Shown here piece by piece: positions 1 to 12,091 of a stretch of 64,000 nt of DNA. Below the pieces are notes generated by a model. It saw only the letters and a list, made by a program, of their open reading frames with translations. It had not been told where the DNA came from and searched no databases. The position numbers were made by a program, and so were the translations under genes. This DNA comes from Mesaphorura yosii (taxonomy: Eukaryota > Arthropoda > Collembola > Poduromorpha > Tullbergiidae), in the NCBI GenBank assembly GCA_009869945.1, contig WIXG01000156.1, positions 1 to 64,000 on the forward strand. Direction: 5' to 3'. Each line of letters begins with the position of its first letter. Within the stretch, counting starts at the first letter, position 1.

Positions 1-2640
1 CGCCTCCAGATTCGGCTGCAGGGTACCCCATAATAATTATTTGGCACCCTGTATTGATGTGTTGGTCCACGAATTTCTGACTTACTACTTCTGTCGTCTT
101 GTTTATTTTGCTTGCTCACACTGCAGTACACTGGTGCCTGAAAGCTTGCGAAGGTGAATGGCGGCAGAAGATTTTCTTGTCGTTCTTGACCTTTCTTGGC
201 TTTGGTTTCCTTATTTTCCTCGTTCGTGAAACGTTAAGCGAGTACTTTAATGAACTTTGTTTTCTAGTGTTCGAATTATGGCTAGCACACTGAACGTTCA
301 GAATCTCTCGTTCTCAGTAGGAATGGCAATTCCTCGCACTGATCACTGACACACCGTTAAGAGAAAACTGAACTTATTTGTCGTTGAAACGTTAGCTTTA
401 TCATTGTCCGTTCGCTTTCACTCTTTAATATCGATCATTTCATTTTAAGTTGGCATTTTTCAAGTTGCGTCTCTCTCCGCTTGATTATCAGCAGAAATTT
501 TTGTGCCGGCCCGCTTCAAAACTCGGGGTCGAGATTTGCTAATCAAGCTCATGGCTCATGTCGAGCACTAGGTTCGAGGACGCTTTTGTAATACTGTGCG
601 CTTCCATGCATTTGTCTTGTGATACCTTAAAATCGCTCTTACCTCAAAATCCTTGAAGATAGTTTGCTTTCATAGCAAACCAGGAGTCGGCAAGCCTGTA
701 ATAAAAAAAATGCAAAAAGAATTTAACGACTTGACGCATTTACCGTGATTTCAAGTATGCAAGCCAATAAAGCAGGGCGCGGCACGATATTCAAAGAACT
801 ACAAGATTTTCATGTCATCTCGCTTTATGCAAATCAATACGGGCGTAATCAAGCGAATGTGAGCTATATTGATAATGTGTCTCATTCCAACTTACAGGTT
901 TATCAGGATGAGGGGAAAAATGTTGTCGGACTCCTGGGGTTTGACTTTCACGGGACGAACACGCACAAAATTTCACAATTTAGTTGCTCTACAGAAATTT
1001 GTAGTTAATAGGCTGAATATTTTGATGCAATTTACTGCTTAAATCAACCCAAACAAGCTTTAAGACTTGCGCGCCAAAAAGAAGCTTGCCCGTACAAGTG
1101 AGTGCATAGTTTGCATTACAAGCCTACTGAGTCATATCATAACAGTATGCGAGAAGGTTTTCGCCTGATAATTCCAAACCAAACCAGAGGCAGTCCGGAC
1201 GAAGGAGTTTATCCTCCTGTCGATCCCCGAGCGCGCAAAGAATAAAATATACGCATGCAGGATAGGAGCGAGTGCATGTCAGTGCGAAGAGCGGAGTACA
1301 TTTTCCTGTGAAAAAGCGAATCCGGCATGGTCTGGCAGCTCATGGCATGCTGCATGAATGAATGTGTGGATCGATACAAGATGAGAATGGGAATACCGTA
1401 CGTATGGTTGTAAAATCATAAAACATTATTCAGCCAATGCAAATCATTAGGGTAGTAAAAAGTAAACAGTAAAAAATCTCATGCTGAAATTGAGAGAAAC
1501 GCGTGCTGATGGGGAATGCAGACCAGACAGTAAACAGAACAGACAGGCGAATGGTAAAAAAAGAGTTAAAAATTACATTTGTATTGTGGCCGTGCGTGGC
1601 GTGCGAAGCAGTAAAATTGGCATACGAGCAGACAAAGTTGCGAATAAAGTGTACCGTCACCGTGCCGTGCTATGCTCGCGGCTGTTGCGGCCAAAAAGAC
1701 GTCGCAGAATTACAACGTAAATACAAAATTCGTACAATACACCTTTCGGCCAGCTCGTACTAGCACAGCGCATATGTCCGCACAAATCAGGACCACGATG
1801 TCGGTGACAAAATGAATTAATTAATAAGTAGGAATATCGATAACGTCTGGTCTGGCCATAAAAACAACAGCCAGCCAACAACACCTCTCAAGTAGCTGTG
1901 GAAAAAATATTTATGCAGTTTTCAGAGCGGCCGCAATTTTATCAGTGCAGTACCGCTACTTGTGCCCGCTTGTAAATACACCGTGCTCTCTCGGCGAAAT
2001 TGGTTTAGTGCTGCGAGCAGGCTCACCTCGAGCGATCGTGATTGTCGGTATTTTGTAATTTGTACACACGTGCGTACAGCAACAGAGAAGCATCCAGTCA
2101 AGTGCTCAGACCGCAACCAGATTGTTTCCATATTGTGCTGATCTGCCGAAGACGCGCCGACCTTGTTTGTGGCGACGAGACCGGGTCGGAAAGTTGGTCG
2201 TTGGACAGGAAGCTGCGAGAAGACATGTTACAAAGCCCAGCTACCGAGATCGGAGTGCTGATAGATGTTGCGTGCGATAGGCGAGACATTTTCGTAACTA
2301 CCAAGACGACGGTGTCGCGTTTGGTGAATCTTGTGATCATTTGGATTCTACAGTGTCGCTTATTGTGGTTGACAAACATGTATTCAATCGCTTTAATTAC
2401 GGAACTATTCAATGGTGTTAATTCTGAGCGCAATTCGACAGCAGTTAATAAGGCCTCGCTGAAGTGCGCATTCAGTGACTGCAGTGTGGGGAACACGAAT
2501 AAACCCTGTGAACATCTTGAGTGCTTCACGAAATTGTTGTAAATTACGATACAGTGACCTTTGAACGAATTTCAGTTTCTACTTGTGACTGAACTTGCCA
2601 GTTGACAGATGCTATAAGTGCATTCAGTTGTATCGAGAAT
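1..2640. other. No supportable gene; upstream flank of MTMR14
   Basis: Open frames here are short, overlap on both strands and show no recognisable domain or consistent splice structure. The last few hundred bases before 2641 probably contain the MTMR14 promoter and 5' untranslated sequence, but I cannot place a transcription start. Confidence 0.4.
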
Positions 2641-5600
2641 ATGTCCGCAGTTTGTGCCGAAACAATGCCCGCCACAACCGTCCCAATTGTTCCTACAGTC
2701 CCAACTGTAACTCCCAGTCCTGTCCGGGTAGAAAATGGGAACCATGAAAATGGACTTGATGTGAAGACGGACGAATTGCTGAATCTTCTTGAGTATTTCG
2801 CCAAAACCACATACAAAGCTCGTGATACTCAACCAAAGGTGAGCCCTGGAAAATTTGTCCGCCATTGCATATAACGTAGTTTTCATACAACGAACGAGTA
2901 TCGGGAATATTGTCTAAATCACTGCCCTGTTATGTTGCGCCTGGTTCTTAGCGCAATTCCTGTTCTTCTTTATGTTGGAAAGGAGGCCGAAATCCCACTG
3001 CACGTGGCGTTCCTGAATGACCTTTTGGCTGTTGATCATTATATTTTTTGTTGCGCAACACTAGTATGAAAGAACAAGACCTTATTATAGAATGTCATGT
3101 CTCATGCCTCTGTTCATATTTCCAGGTTCAATCCATCATGCAAAAATGTCTGAATTTGTTCGGAGCCGATTACAAATACTCTGTAAGAATCCAATTGTCG
3201 ATGAAATCAGATTTGGAATGACATTCCTTATTTTTGCGTTCTAGGTCATCCCAAATACAAGTGGAGAATTAAGCACAAATTATCCAAGCCTTATGGTTGT
3301 GCTCGAAGACGAGAAAAATGTCAAGCACAATTCTTGCACGTGGACAAACGGAAGAAAGCACGAAAACAATATTCCCACCGGCATGAACGGCTCAGCCGCT
3401 CATAACGGCAATGAGTACAATGGATCACCAGTGCATCTGAATAACGACGAAGAAAAAGAAAGCCGCTCTACCAACCTGACGACTATCGCACAGTTCAATA
3501 GTTCAAGTCTGCACGAGTCGGTACTGCAGCCAGACAGAAGCTTGGTGAATGGCAATGGCAATGACTCTAATAATCTTCATGAGGATGGAAAAGAGCTGAC
3601 GAAGATGAAAGATTTATGTGGTAAAGCAAGATTTGCTAGATGCAGGGCGAGGTTTCCAATTCCAGTAATCCTTTACAACAAGAAATATGTATGCAGGTGA
3701 GTATGGGTGACTGAGAAGTGCATGTTGTCCATGGATGTACTGTTTGTTACTATTTGATTTGACCCGTTCCAGATCCGCCACTTTAAGTGGAGGTCCCGAG
3801 ATTTACGGCCGCTCGTCGTTCGACTACTTCTTTTCTGGCGGCGGTGCTGATTACTCGCGAATGGACTGTGTCAGTGATGAGGAAATGGTACTTGGAGAAG
3901 CTCAAAGCGAGTGGCAGCTGTTTGACCGAGTTCGCAGCCAAGACATCCGACTGCTCAAGTCTTTCAAAGTTCATACGATAATTGATCTTATGGTGGAGAA
4001 GAAAAAAGTTAAATTTGGAGTCAAGTAAGTGCGCTTTTTATCTGTTGCGAGAGTTTATTGGCTTTTCATTTCTTTGCTCTAGTTGCTTGTTGTTTACTCC
4101 GTGAATTAAATTGTACATATTTTGCGACAGTGTGACCTCTTCAGAGAAGGTGGACAAAGAAAACCGCTACGCAGACTTCAATATCGTATCGTTGCCTTAT
4201 CCTGGGTGTGAATTCTTCAAGCAATACCGTGACAATGGGTACAATGGAGAGCAGCTCGTGTTCGAGTGGAATCAAGGACATGTTGACGCAAACATTTGTG
4301 TTCCGTCCGACCCAACCGCTGCATCGCTGAACCTTAACTGGTCTCAATATCGAGTAAGAGCTTTGCGTCCAAACCGACGGATTTCCGCAAATTACGAAAG
4401 AGTACATGAAGTGATGTGGTAATATTTTTCTTCTGCAGGATTGGGATTTAATTGTCCTCACACAAAATTATTTGAAGCTCTTACTCGCTTACTTGCACGA
4501 GGGCCAGAAAGGCATTTTGGTCCACTGCATCAGTGGTTGGGATCGGACTCCGTTGTTCATTTCACTGCTGAGACTGTCCCTATGGGCAGACGGCGTAATA
4601 CATAAATCACTTGATGCTGATCAGGTATGCAATGCGTTAACTATGTGGTTGCACGTTGGATTGGAAGTCATTCCTTTTTATTGTTTCAACTGAAACGCCG
4701 AATTTCATGCGTCTGCGTTTGCACTGATTCATTTTGCAGATACTTTATCTGACGTTGGCTTATGACTGGCTACTATTCGGCCATAACTTGGAAGACAGAC
4801 TGAGCAAAGGGGAAGAAATTATGTTCTTCTGCTTCAACTTTCTGAAATACATGATCGATCCGGAATTTAGTGTAGAGGAAATGTAAGTTCATGCAAGATG
4901 ATAATTGCTTTACCAAATACTTACGAACTCCTTACCTATTTGCAGCCGAAGTCTTCCACAGCAATTTAAAATAGCAAAAGTTCAAAGCGACACCGACATT
5001 CAACTGGATGGTGTGCTGCTTGATGGCAGCGTGACAAGTCCAGAAGGATCAAATTGGAGTCTCAACTCTTGCGGGAGTTCACAAAGCAGTAAGAGCCTTT
5101 CGGAGAACAATCCGCCGACATATTTTCAAGTATCACAACAAGACTCGTTTGAAGATTGCGGTGCACTTGTACCTGCGTTTCAAAATGGCAAAAGTAGTTC
5201 TGCTCATCGAATTGCTCAAAACCCAGTTCTGCGAACTTGTTCGAACACAACTTCTTGTCTTATTACGAATTCTATGATCAATTCAATCACGTGCAACGGG
5301 AGCTTAGATTCTAGCAACGGTTTAAGTGCTCAACCCACAAATAGTCAACTCTTCATCAGATCTGTTTCACAAAGTAGTCCGGCGGATAAGTCGAACAGTT
5401 CAAATGGAAGTCAAAAGAGGAAAAGTCTGCTTGGTGGACCGTCTAGTCCCGTTCCTGTGCCAAATCATAGGTTAAATCAACCACGACTTGAGAGCGACTC
5501 CTCGGCAAGCATTGGAAGGTAACAACAAATATTAATAGCTAGAAAATTATTGCGATCTTTTATCAGAACGTTTAATCTGCCCCTCTGCCTGTGTCTGGTT

Positions 5601-6423
5601 TCTGCAGCTGGCAGCTCATCACTGGTACAGGAAGTTTGAGAGAAATTATCTCTTCGAGTGACCCTGGGTCAACCTCTTCGAATTACTCTCAGTCACAAAT
5701 GGCGAAGCCCCAGATGTGAGACACAACTTTTGTTTTATGATTACTTGATGTCTATTCTACAATAGCTCAGCAGGCCATAACCAATAACATATTAATCTTT
5801 TGTGCAGATCCGAACTGGATTGCATCGAACCATCTGAAAGCATTTGTACTCTGGTTGAAGAGTTGACTCCCATACAAAGAAACCAATCGCTGTGCCTCTT
5901 TACTTCTTTGCAGCAGTCCGACATACTCGATGAAAATGGGCTGGAATTGAGCTTCAACAACACTCACGAACTGCTTGACGACGACGAGCTCAAGTACGAA
6001 TACGAACTTGGACTAGCCTTGGATGAGAGTTTGGAACGGAGCAGAATCGAGTTTGAAGATGCAGATATTGAAACTCTGTTCTCGAAGCCTTCGAGTTTGC
6101 GCTCGTTGATTGGTGAGCATGAGCCTATCACGCTTACATCAACACCGACTGAGGAAAAAAATGATTCGAATAACACGTCAACACCAACCATTGAGAACGA
6201 GAACGAAAAAAACAATCACGCCATCATCAGAAAGAGCCTTCGACAGGAACGGCTGGAAGATGTTCGTACCAAGTTCTATGCATTGTACTCTCGCATTATT
6301 GGGTTTCCATCCAGCAAGTCAGTGAGCGAGAGTAACGGCGGAATTGGCTCGCTGATTGGGACGTTCGCGAGCAAAGTTGGCATTCGGAGCGCTACAACCT
6401 CTCATCGAGTGAATCATGTTTGA
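2641..6423 (+). CDS. MTMR14: Myotubularin-related protein 14 (phosphoinositide 3-phosphatase)
   Basis: Ten exons join in phase: 2641-2838, 3126-3182, 3245-3696, 3773-4024, 4131-4353, 4439-4624, 4740-4882, 4946-5518, 5608-5715 and 5808-6423, giving about 935 residues. The protein follows vertebrate MTMR14 (Jumpy; fly EDTP) throughout. The catalytic CX5R loop is HCISGWDRTPLF with Cys near residue 424, and the segments VTSSEKVDK, YPGCEFFK and LSKGEEI are all present. The C-terminal block with GGIGSLIGTFASKVGIRSA matches the family's conserved tail. The family removes the 3-phosphate from PI3P and PI(3,5)P2 and restrains autophagy. The protein is longer than the human form (about 650 residues), mainly through a Ser/Asn-rich linker in exons 8-10 and an Asn-rich insert in exon 3. 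The first in-frame ATG (2641) was taken as the start; there may be upstream noncoding exons. Confidence 0.93.
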
Positions 6424-7219
6424 TTGCGTGATACGTGAACTCCTCTTGAGATAATGTAAGAGTCTGAGCAGATATAATTGACGAAACCAAATTACCCGAG
6501 TTCCATGTAATGTGAATACACCATTTATAAGTGCGCGTACAAAATGAGACTGACTGCTTTGGCGTTTCTTACTTGATTGCAAATTACATTACATTTATAC
6601 GAAAAAATTAAATTATATTCGATTCGTTGACTTGCTGATGCAATCAAAACAACGGGAATCTAGCTTGATTTCAAGTACCTTGCGCACTGTGTTGCATGCT
6701 AATGGTCATATATTTATTAATAATACTATTCTTAGTTATTTGAACTTCGTAATTACTGAAACTCAATCAGTCCATTATGTTAATGCAAGTGACACATTCA
6801 TGAAGTATTAAGATTTCGTGGTGCTTCCGTCAAACGCGCAAAGCAATTTAAAATGATGTGATTACGATGCATCAATTTCGTTTTTTTAAATTTACGTTTG
6901 TTCTTTTATGTGGTTTAAATGTACTAATTTTTTGTCGATTAGAATATTAACAGTTTTGTTAAAGGGATTCATTCTTCATGTTACTTCTTTTAAGTACACG
7001 CTTGTTTAACAGCAACATTGCTTAATGTGCCTTTAGCCTACTTTTTAATTTAATTACACATTTTAATAAGCTAATCAAGAGATTTTCGAAAGGCAATTAT
7101 ATAGAAGATTAATAATAAATGCGTCCTATTCTATTGTTCATCCCATAAACACGAGTGACGAGTAAGTTGGAGTTCTGATTTGGTTTACTGGTCCGGCGGA
7201 TTCCTTTCTTCGAAATTTC
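6424..7219. other. Intergenic, AT-rich convergent 3' flank
   Basis: AT-rich sequence lies between the stop codons of two convergent genes. No open frame of note is seen; it is likely shared 3' untranslated sequence. Confidence 0.5.
7114..7119 (+). terminator. Possible AATAAA poly(A) signal for MTMR14
   Basis: An AATAAA hexamer lies about 690 bases after the MTMR14 stop and just before the convergent Spätzle-like gene ends. The assignment is by position only. Confidence 0.3.
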
Positions 7220-8887
7220 TTACTTGTACAGTGGAAAATTTTCTACAAAGCACGAGCACGCTGACGGGATTTCGAAGACATCGACTGTCGGGCGTTTTTC
7301 CGGATTGTAAGGGTCAACGCAAATGAGTTTCACGTACGTGTATCGTTGCACGCAGTAAGATTTGTAACACGGTGGCATGTATTCACACTTCTTCTTCGGA
7401 TACCTGCAAATTAAGGAACACGTGCGGTTCATGCTCGTTGCTGAGACTGAGAAAGCGAGAAGCTGCTTCAAGGACTCACTTGCAGGTTTCAATTCGCACA
7501 CTTTGCGGATAAACATCGGTATTGACGACCGCAACCCACTCGCCCTTCCAGTTCTTTGCCCATCCAGGTCGCACGTATGAAACATCCGACTCGCAAATGA
7601 AACTGCCTTTGTGCCTATGAGTATAGAAAAGAATTCATCGTCAACTTCAATGCAAACTAGGAAATCATTGTGTATAAAATTAGTTCTGTTGGACTAACCT
7701 GTAATTATGCGTTGAGTTATCGTGCGAAATGTAATCCTGAGTCGAATAATGGTTCAGCTCTTCGTACAGGGAATTCAGACGAGGATTGTAGTGCTGTACA
7801 ATCGTTTTCACTTTGTCCCTGTGCGGTGCGAAAATTAGTCTCAGTTCGGACAAAGTGACAGTAAAATGGCTTGCATGTCTGTTCGTCGGCAATTAATTCA
7901 TTTCTTACATGGGATAGTCTCGATCGTAGAGGCAGTACGAGTCACCCGTCGACGCACAAGTGGGCTTAAATCCGGAGTGCTTGTAGTGGTATGGTCCGTA
8001 CTCCCTCTGCTGTGGTGGAGGGTGAGGTCGGTGATAATTTTGGTCATAGGTCGGTCCTGGCGGGTAGAATTTGCTGGGTTGCTGTGGAGGTCCATCTACA
8101 AAGTAAAAAATTCACGCTCAGTAAAATTGCCTTGAATGAATAGCCAGCAACCTTATGCCCATTATAAGATGAGAATTGCATTGAAACCAGTACAATTAAG
8201 TCAGGACGCTTGCGAAACAATTTCAATTATGAAAATTTAGCGACAAATTCCTTGGTCGGATTTATGCATGGCGTGTGGCAACTCATTGCAATTCCTGTGC
8301 CGAGTCGCTGCGATTGGAATCTGCAGTGCACTTACGTGGTCACGCACTGCACGCGATGCATCTTACTTCCCATGTCTCACGAACATTGAGACGGATACAT
8401 GCGAGAGCAAATGCCAGAGGCCGATGACGACTTATGACAATGTGGAAAAAAAAGTTGTCATTGAGTCAGTGCCATCAATTAACCTCATCGCCGGCTCACG
8501 CTTCGCGCATGCACACCACACAATGCACTGTGATGGTGAGAATGGGCAATCAAATCGCCATATAAAATCCTGACAATTAATTAGGAGGCTGCGTTCGCTC
8601 ATGAAAAATAAAAACGTGGACGCCAATCAAACATAAACGAAAGGGAAACTGAACGAGTTCAACAGGCAGCACTCACCTGTTTTCTTGTATACGATGACGA
8701 TGCCTGGATTTCCTTGACCCGTCGGGTCAATCGGGTCCGCTGGATCCTGACGAGACGGGTGGAAATGGTCGGGGTCTGTTCTTGAGAACTGCACCAGCAC
8801 GGCAAGTATCACGATGAGCTTCGTCGTTAAAGACAGGATGGGAAGGAGGCAGGCAGTACAGCGATCAGACAACTGAAGAAGGACCAT
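7220..8887 (-). CDS. Spätzle-like secreted cystine-knot cytokine
   Basis: Five exons on the minus strand join in phase: 8887-8677, 8095-7909, 7818-7699, 7614-7480 and 7403-7220, giving about 278 residues. A hydrophobic N-terminal stretch (ILSLTTKLIVILAVLVQ) looks like a signal peptide or anchor. A Pro/Gln-rich propeptide follows, then CASTGDSYCLYDRDYP, the Cys-Cys...DYP element common before Spätzle knots. The knot domain spans about residues 180-273 with eight cysteines and the landmarks GEWVAVVNTDVYPQSVRIE, PPCYKSYC and ACSCFVENF. Family members are extracellular ligands of Toll-type receptors after proteolytic activation. No clear RXXR furin site precedes the knot; RHK is the only basic cluster. 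I cannot assign it to one fly paralogue (spz to spz6). Confidence 0.88.
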
Positions 8888-10778
8888 AAAGTTAAAAAAA
8901 AACTTCCTGCATGCATGAAGCCGAATCCAAAGCCTCCTCCGTGATCAAAATCTCTGAGACTGAAGTGCGTGGAAATTGAATTCAAAATCAAGTTGAATGC
9001 TAAACGGAATCGTCGTAATTGCTATCGCGTCGAATCTCATCTCTGCTGAAGTATAAATTTTTAATACGTAATTAAACTAAACGCGTAAAGGCTCTCAACA
9101 AGGCAAACAATGAAATGATTTTCTGGCTGCGCTCTCTCAACCGTGAAAGAATCGTAAAACTCATATAGACAATGAGCTCTGCTCTTCGAAAAACTGGTAA
9201 AGAGATCTTGGCTTTGACGCTTTGGCTTTCAGCCTCCTACTTCCTCATAGTGATATCTCGCATTCTATTGTTACTCATTTTCTATGCGATTCCTTAGGTC
9301 AAGGTCGAACTCATAAAACTCAGTCAGTCAGTCACTGAGTCAGTGGAGGATCTTTTTGTGGCAGCGCAAAAGCTATTAAACCGTGAAGCGTATCATTTAC
9401 TTTGAAGAAAAGACTTTCTATCAACAGTCAACAATTTGTGTCTTGTGTCTTCCATCTTCTTGACGATTACATGATTACACGCAAAAATTGAACGTCAATT
9501 AGTAGGCGTCATGCTACGCAATTACGCAAATTCTTGGTTCATTCTCCATTGTTTCCAAAAAAGAAGTCTCTCAAAACTTATGAGGATTCTTGTTCTGCGA
9601 TTTTGCGCTGAAACATTTTTCTGGAATCTTCTGCGACGTTTGTGTTTACGTTTGTCTCGGTTCTTTTTGTGACAGGATTATAGTAAATTTCCACCGCCAA
9701 GCGCCCAACCCCACCCACGTTCCGAATTGTCCGAAGTAACAATAGAAATCTCCAAAAACCGATCTCAAAACTTCTTCACGGCTTTCCATTCGGAAGGAAC
9801 ACTGAATCTTTCACTTACCATTTTGAGTATTTTGAGATTCTCAGGAAAACGAAGTCCAAATTTATAGTGTAGTTATCTGAGCACAAGTAAGAAATCACGG
9901 CTCTAAGCCTCACAGGTCACAAAACTGGCTAACGCCTTTTTATTTGACCATACTACTCGGACCACACTGAACTGAACAGTCGCGTAAGATTAAGATTCAC
10001 CAAGACACAACAATAGGGTGAAGTGAAGACTGGAAGTTGAGAATTGATAATTGCGTGGTTTTAAAGCATGTGAGCATTTGTTTATATACATCGTTACGGA
10101 TAAATTCATTCAGCCTTGTTGAGTTAATATCTTAACAATGAAAAACTTTGGGTATTGTTAATGGTGTTGCCATGTAAGAATATTCTCGCGTTGTTCGTAG
10201 TCTGTATTAATAGGCACTTAATTGTATTAATGGATGAGTACAGCAAGTGGCCACCTGCCTCGTGTCTTTGGTGCCTGTGACTGTGACTCCTGTGCGTCTG
10301 CTACTCCACATTCCTGACTCATAACTCATACATAGAAAAACCCCAGCGTTTGCGTTTACTAAGATTCTCGCACGCCAGCCGCAGCCCGCTGAGTTTTCTC
10401 ACTCATTGTTGTTGGTTCAGCCTGGAAATTCTTTCACGAAGAGTCACTTAAAATTTTGCTGGTTCGCAATTACCAATTTACTACACTTTGCAAAAACCTC
10501 TTCACTCCTGCCCTATTATTACTGTCTTCTGACTTCCCCATTTTTTTCATTTCAAGTAGCGAGAATTTGGCAAAGGAATCATTATTTCGTAATCAACTAT
10601 CTTTCCTTCAAAAATACATGTCTCAAGAATTCCGCAATGCCTTTTTCATCCAGTTTGGATGCGCATGTTAAATATACGTCGGAATAAACGCCGAAGAAAG
10701 CATGCACGCGAAGTACTTGTAATGGACAAATGAATCAGTCTTTACTCCAGTTCCAGGTTAAACATTTCAAGGTTGTAA
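8888..10778. other. Intergenic upstream flank of the Spätzle-like gene
   Basis: No coding signal is supported. A short run of CAGT repeats with dyad symmetry (around 9325-9353) is the only conspicuous local pattern. The interval must carry the promoter of the Spätzle-like gene and the 3' end of PEX10. Confidence 0.4.
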
Positions 10779-12091
10779 TCAGTTACAATTTTGTAAAGGT
10801 ATCATACGAGAAGGCAGCACATTTTCTCGACAAATAGGGCATTCTTGCTTCGTGCTGAGCCATTCAATAATGCACTGCCAACAGAAGATGTGCCCACATG
10901 GTGTGAGACTTGGGTGGCTTCGGACTTCAAGGCACAAACTGCACTTCACCGACGAGTCCTCCGTCGCCGATAAGGATGCGGCCTTCTTCGATCTTAGTTC
11001 CTGTGCGACCGAGAAGAAAAAAAATGGTGTGAAAGATCTGTATGCTAATGAAATGTGGTGACATCGTACGAAATGATATAATATTACCTTGCGGGAAACA
11101 GTTGAAGTATTGACTTTATGACTTCTTTTCGCGAAATTAATAGCATGGTGAATCAAGGTTAGAGACAGATTGACTAAGCTTATCCACATTAAATATCTCA
11201 AGTTCTGCTGACTAGCTGGATTCGTATTTGCGAAGTACTTGCGTAGCAGTATCTACAAAAAAAATGAATTTTTAGATTTGGCAGAGAAAACATAAGTAGC
11301 CGGATCAATTAAGATTGTATCTTACATAATTGATATTTGTAAATCGTTTAGAGATATCATAAAATGTTTTCTGAAAGAAGAAGAGTGCCAGATGAAGTTG
11401 AGATAAAAATGGAAGCCAGTCGTGAAATGCTTGTATCAGTTTGATCCAACAGGTTAGCCACACTGAATACCAATCGGCTCCGTTGCAAGAACTTCTGGTA
11501 TAAAGGCTTCTGGTGGCTGTCGCATCTATCGCTTGTTGGTGTAAAATCAGCTTGTGTTCAAATTGCTTCTTCTCCAGAAACGGCTCAAGTTTCATTAGGG
11601 CTGAATTAAGGGCACTCCGGCCAAACACTTGAAGCACCACCATTCCGGCTATAGTCTGTACACAAAAATAAAGATTCAAGTAATGTACGTGAGCAATTTT
11701 CCACCTCTTTACTATAATGCGCAAATCCGCTTACTAGCTTTCCTGGTACTCGACGTCCTGAAGAGTCAACCTGTAAGATCCCCGCGTGTTCTTCGCCAAG
11801 AGTCTGGTTTCCTGACAGATTGGTCAGTAAATAATATAGGGAGGCAGGGACATAATAGTCAGTCCATTTCCTCCATCTTAACCAATTGCGTTGGCCTGTG
11901 GTAAATTAGAAACGTCACATTCAATACGCTGCACGACAAACTTTGCATCATTAGATCATTACTGATCGCCTTCGCTTACCTAAGAGAAGCTGTGCGACTT
12001 CCGTCAGGTCTTCACTGAGTTTCTGTATAAATGATGTATCTCGTTGAGATGAGCGCAGAATTTCTGCGGGACCAGGTACAGTTATCTCCAT
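10779..12091 (-). CDS. PEX10: Peroxisome biogenesis factor 10, RING E3 ligase
   Basis: Five minus-strand exons (12091-11980, 11895-11735, 11655-11326, 11252-11088, 11000-10779) join in phase to about 329 residues, close to human PEX10. Conserved family blocks appear in order: an N-terminal region starting [18 protein letters not shown], then [12 protein letters not shown], then the hydrophobic segment [20 protein letters not shown], and finally a C-terminal C3HC4 RING from about residue 276 ([22 protein letters not shown]). PEX10 sits in the peroxisomal membrane with PEX2 and PEX12 as the ubiquitin ligase that recycles the PEX5 import receptor. All RING zinc ligands are visible. The start is the ATG at 12091, at the head of the first exon that aligns with the family. 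Confidence 0.93.

Noticed and set aside
2042-2542. 166-residue plus-strand open frame before MTMR14
   Set aside because: It is matched by a 143-codon open frame on the opposite strand, has no recognisable domain and no splice link to MTMR14.
9325-9353. CAGT-repeat dyad as an operator-like site
   Set aside because: Short and simple in composition, with no evidence of binding or conservation.
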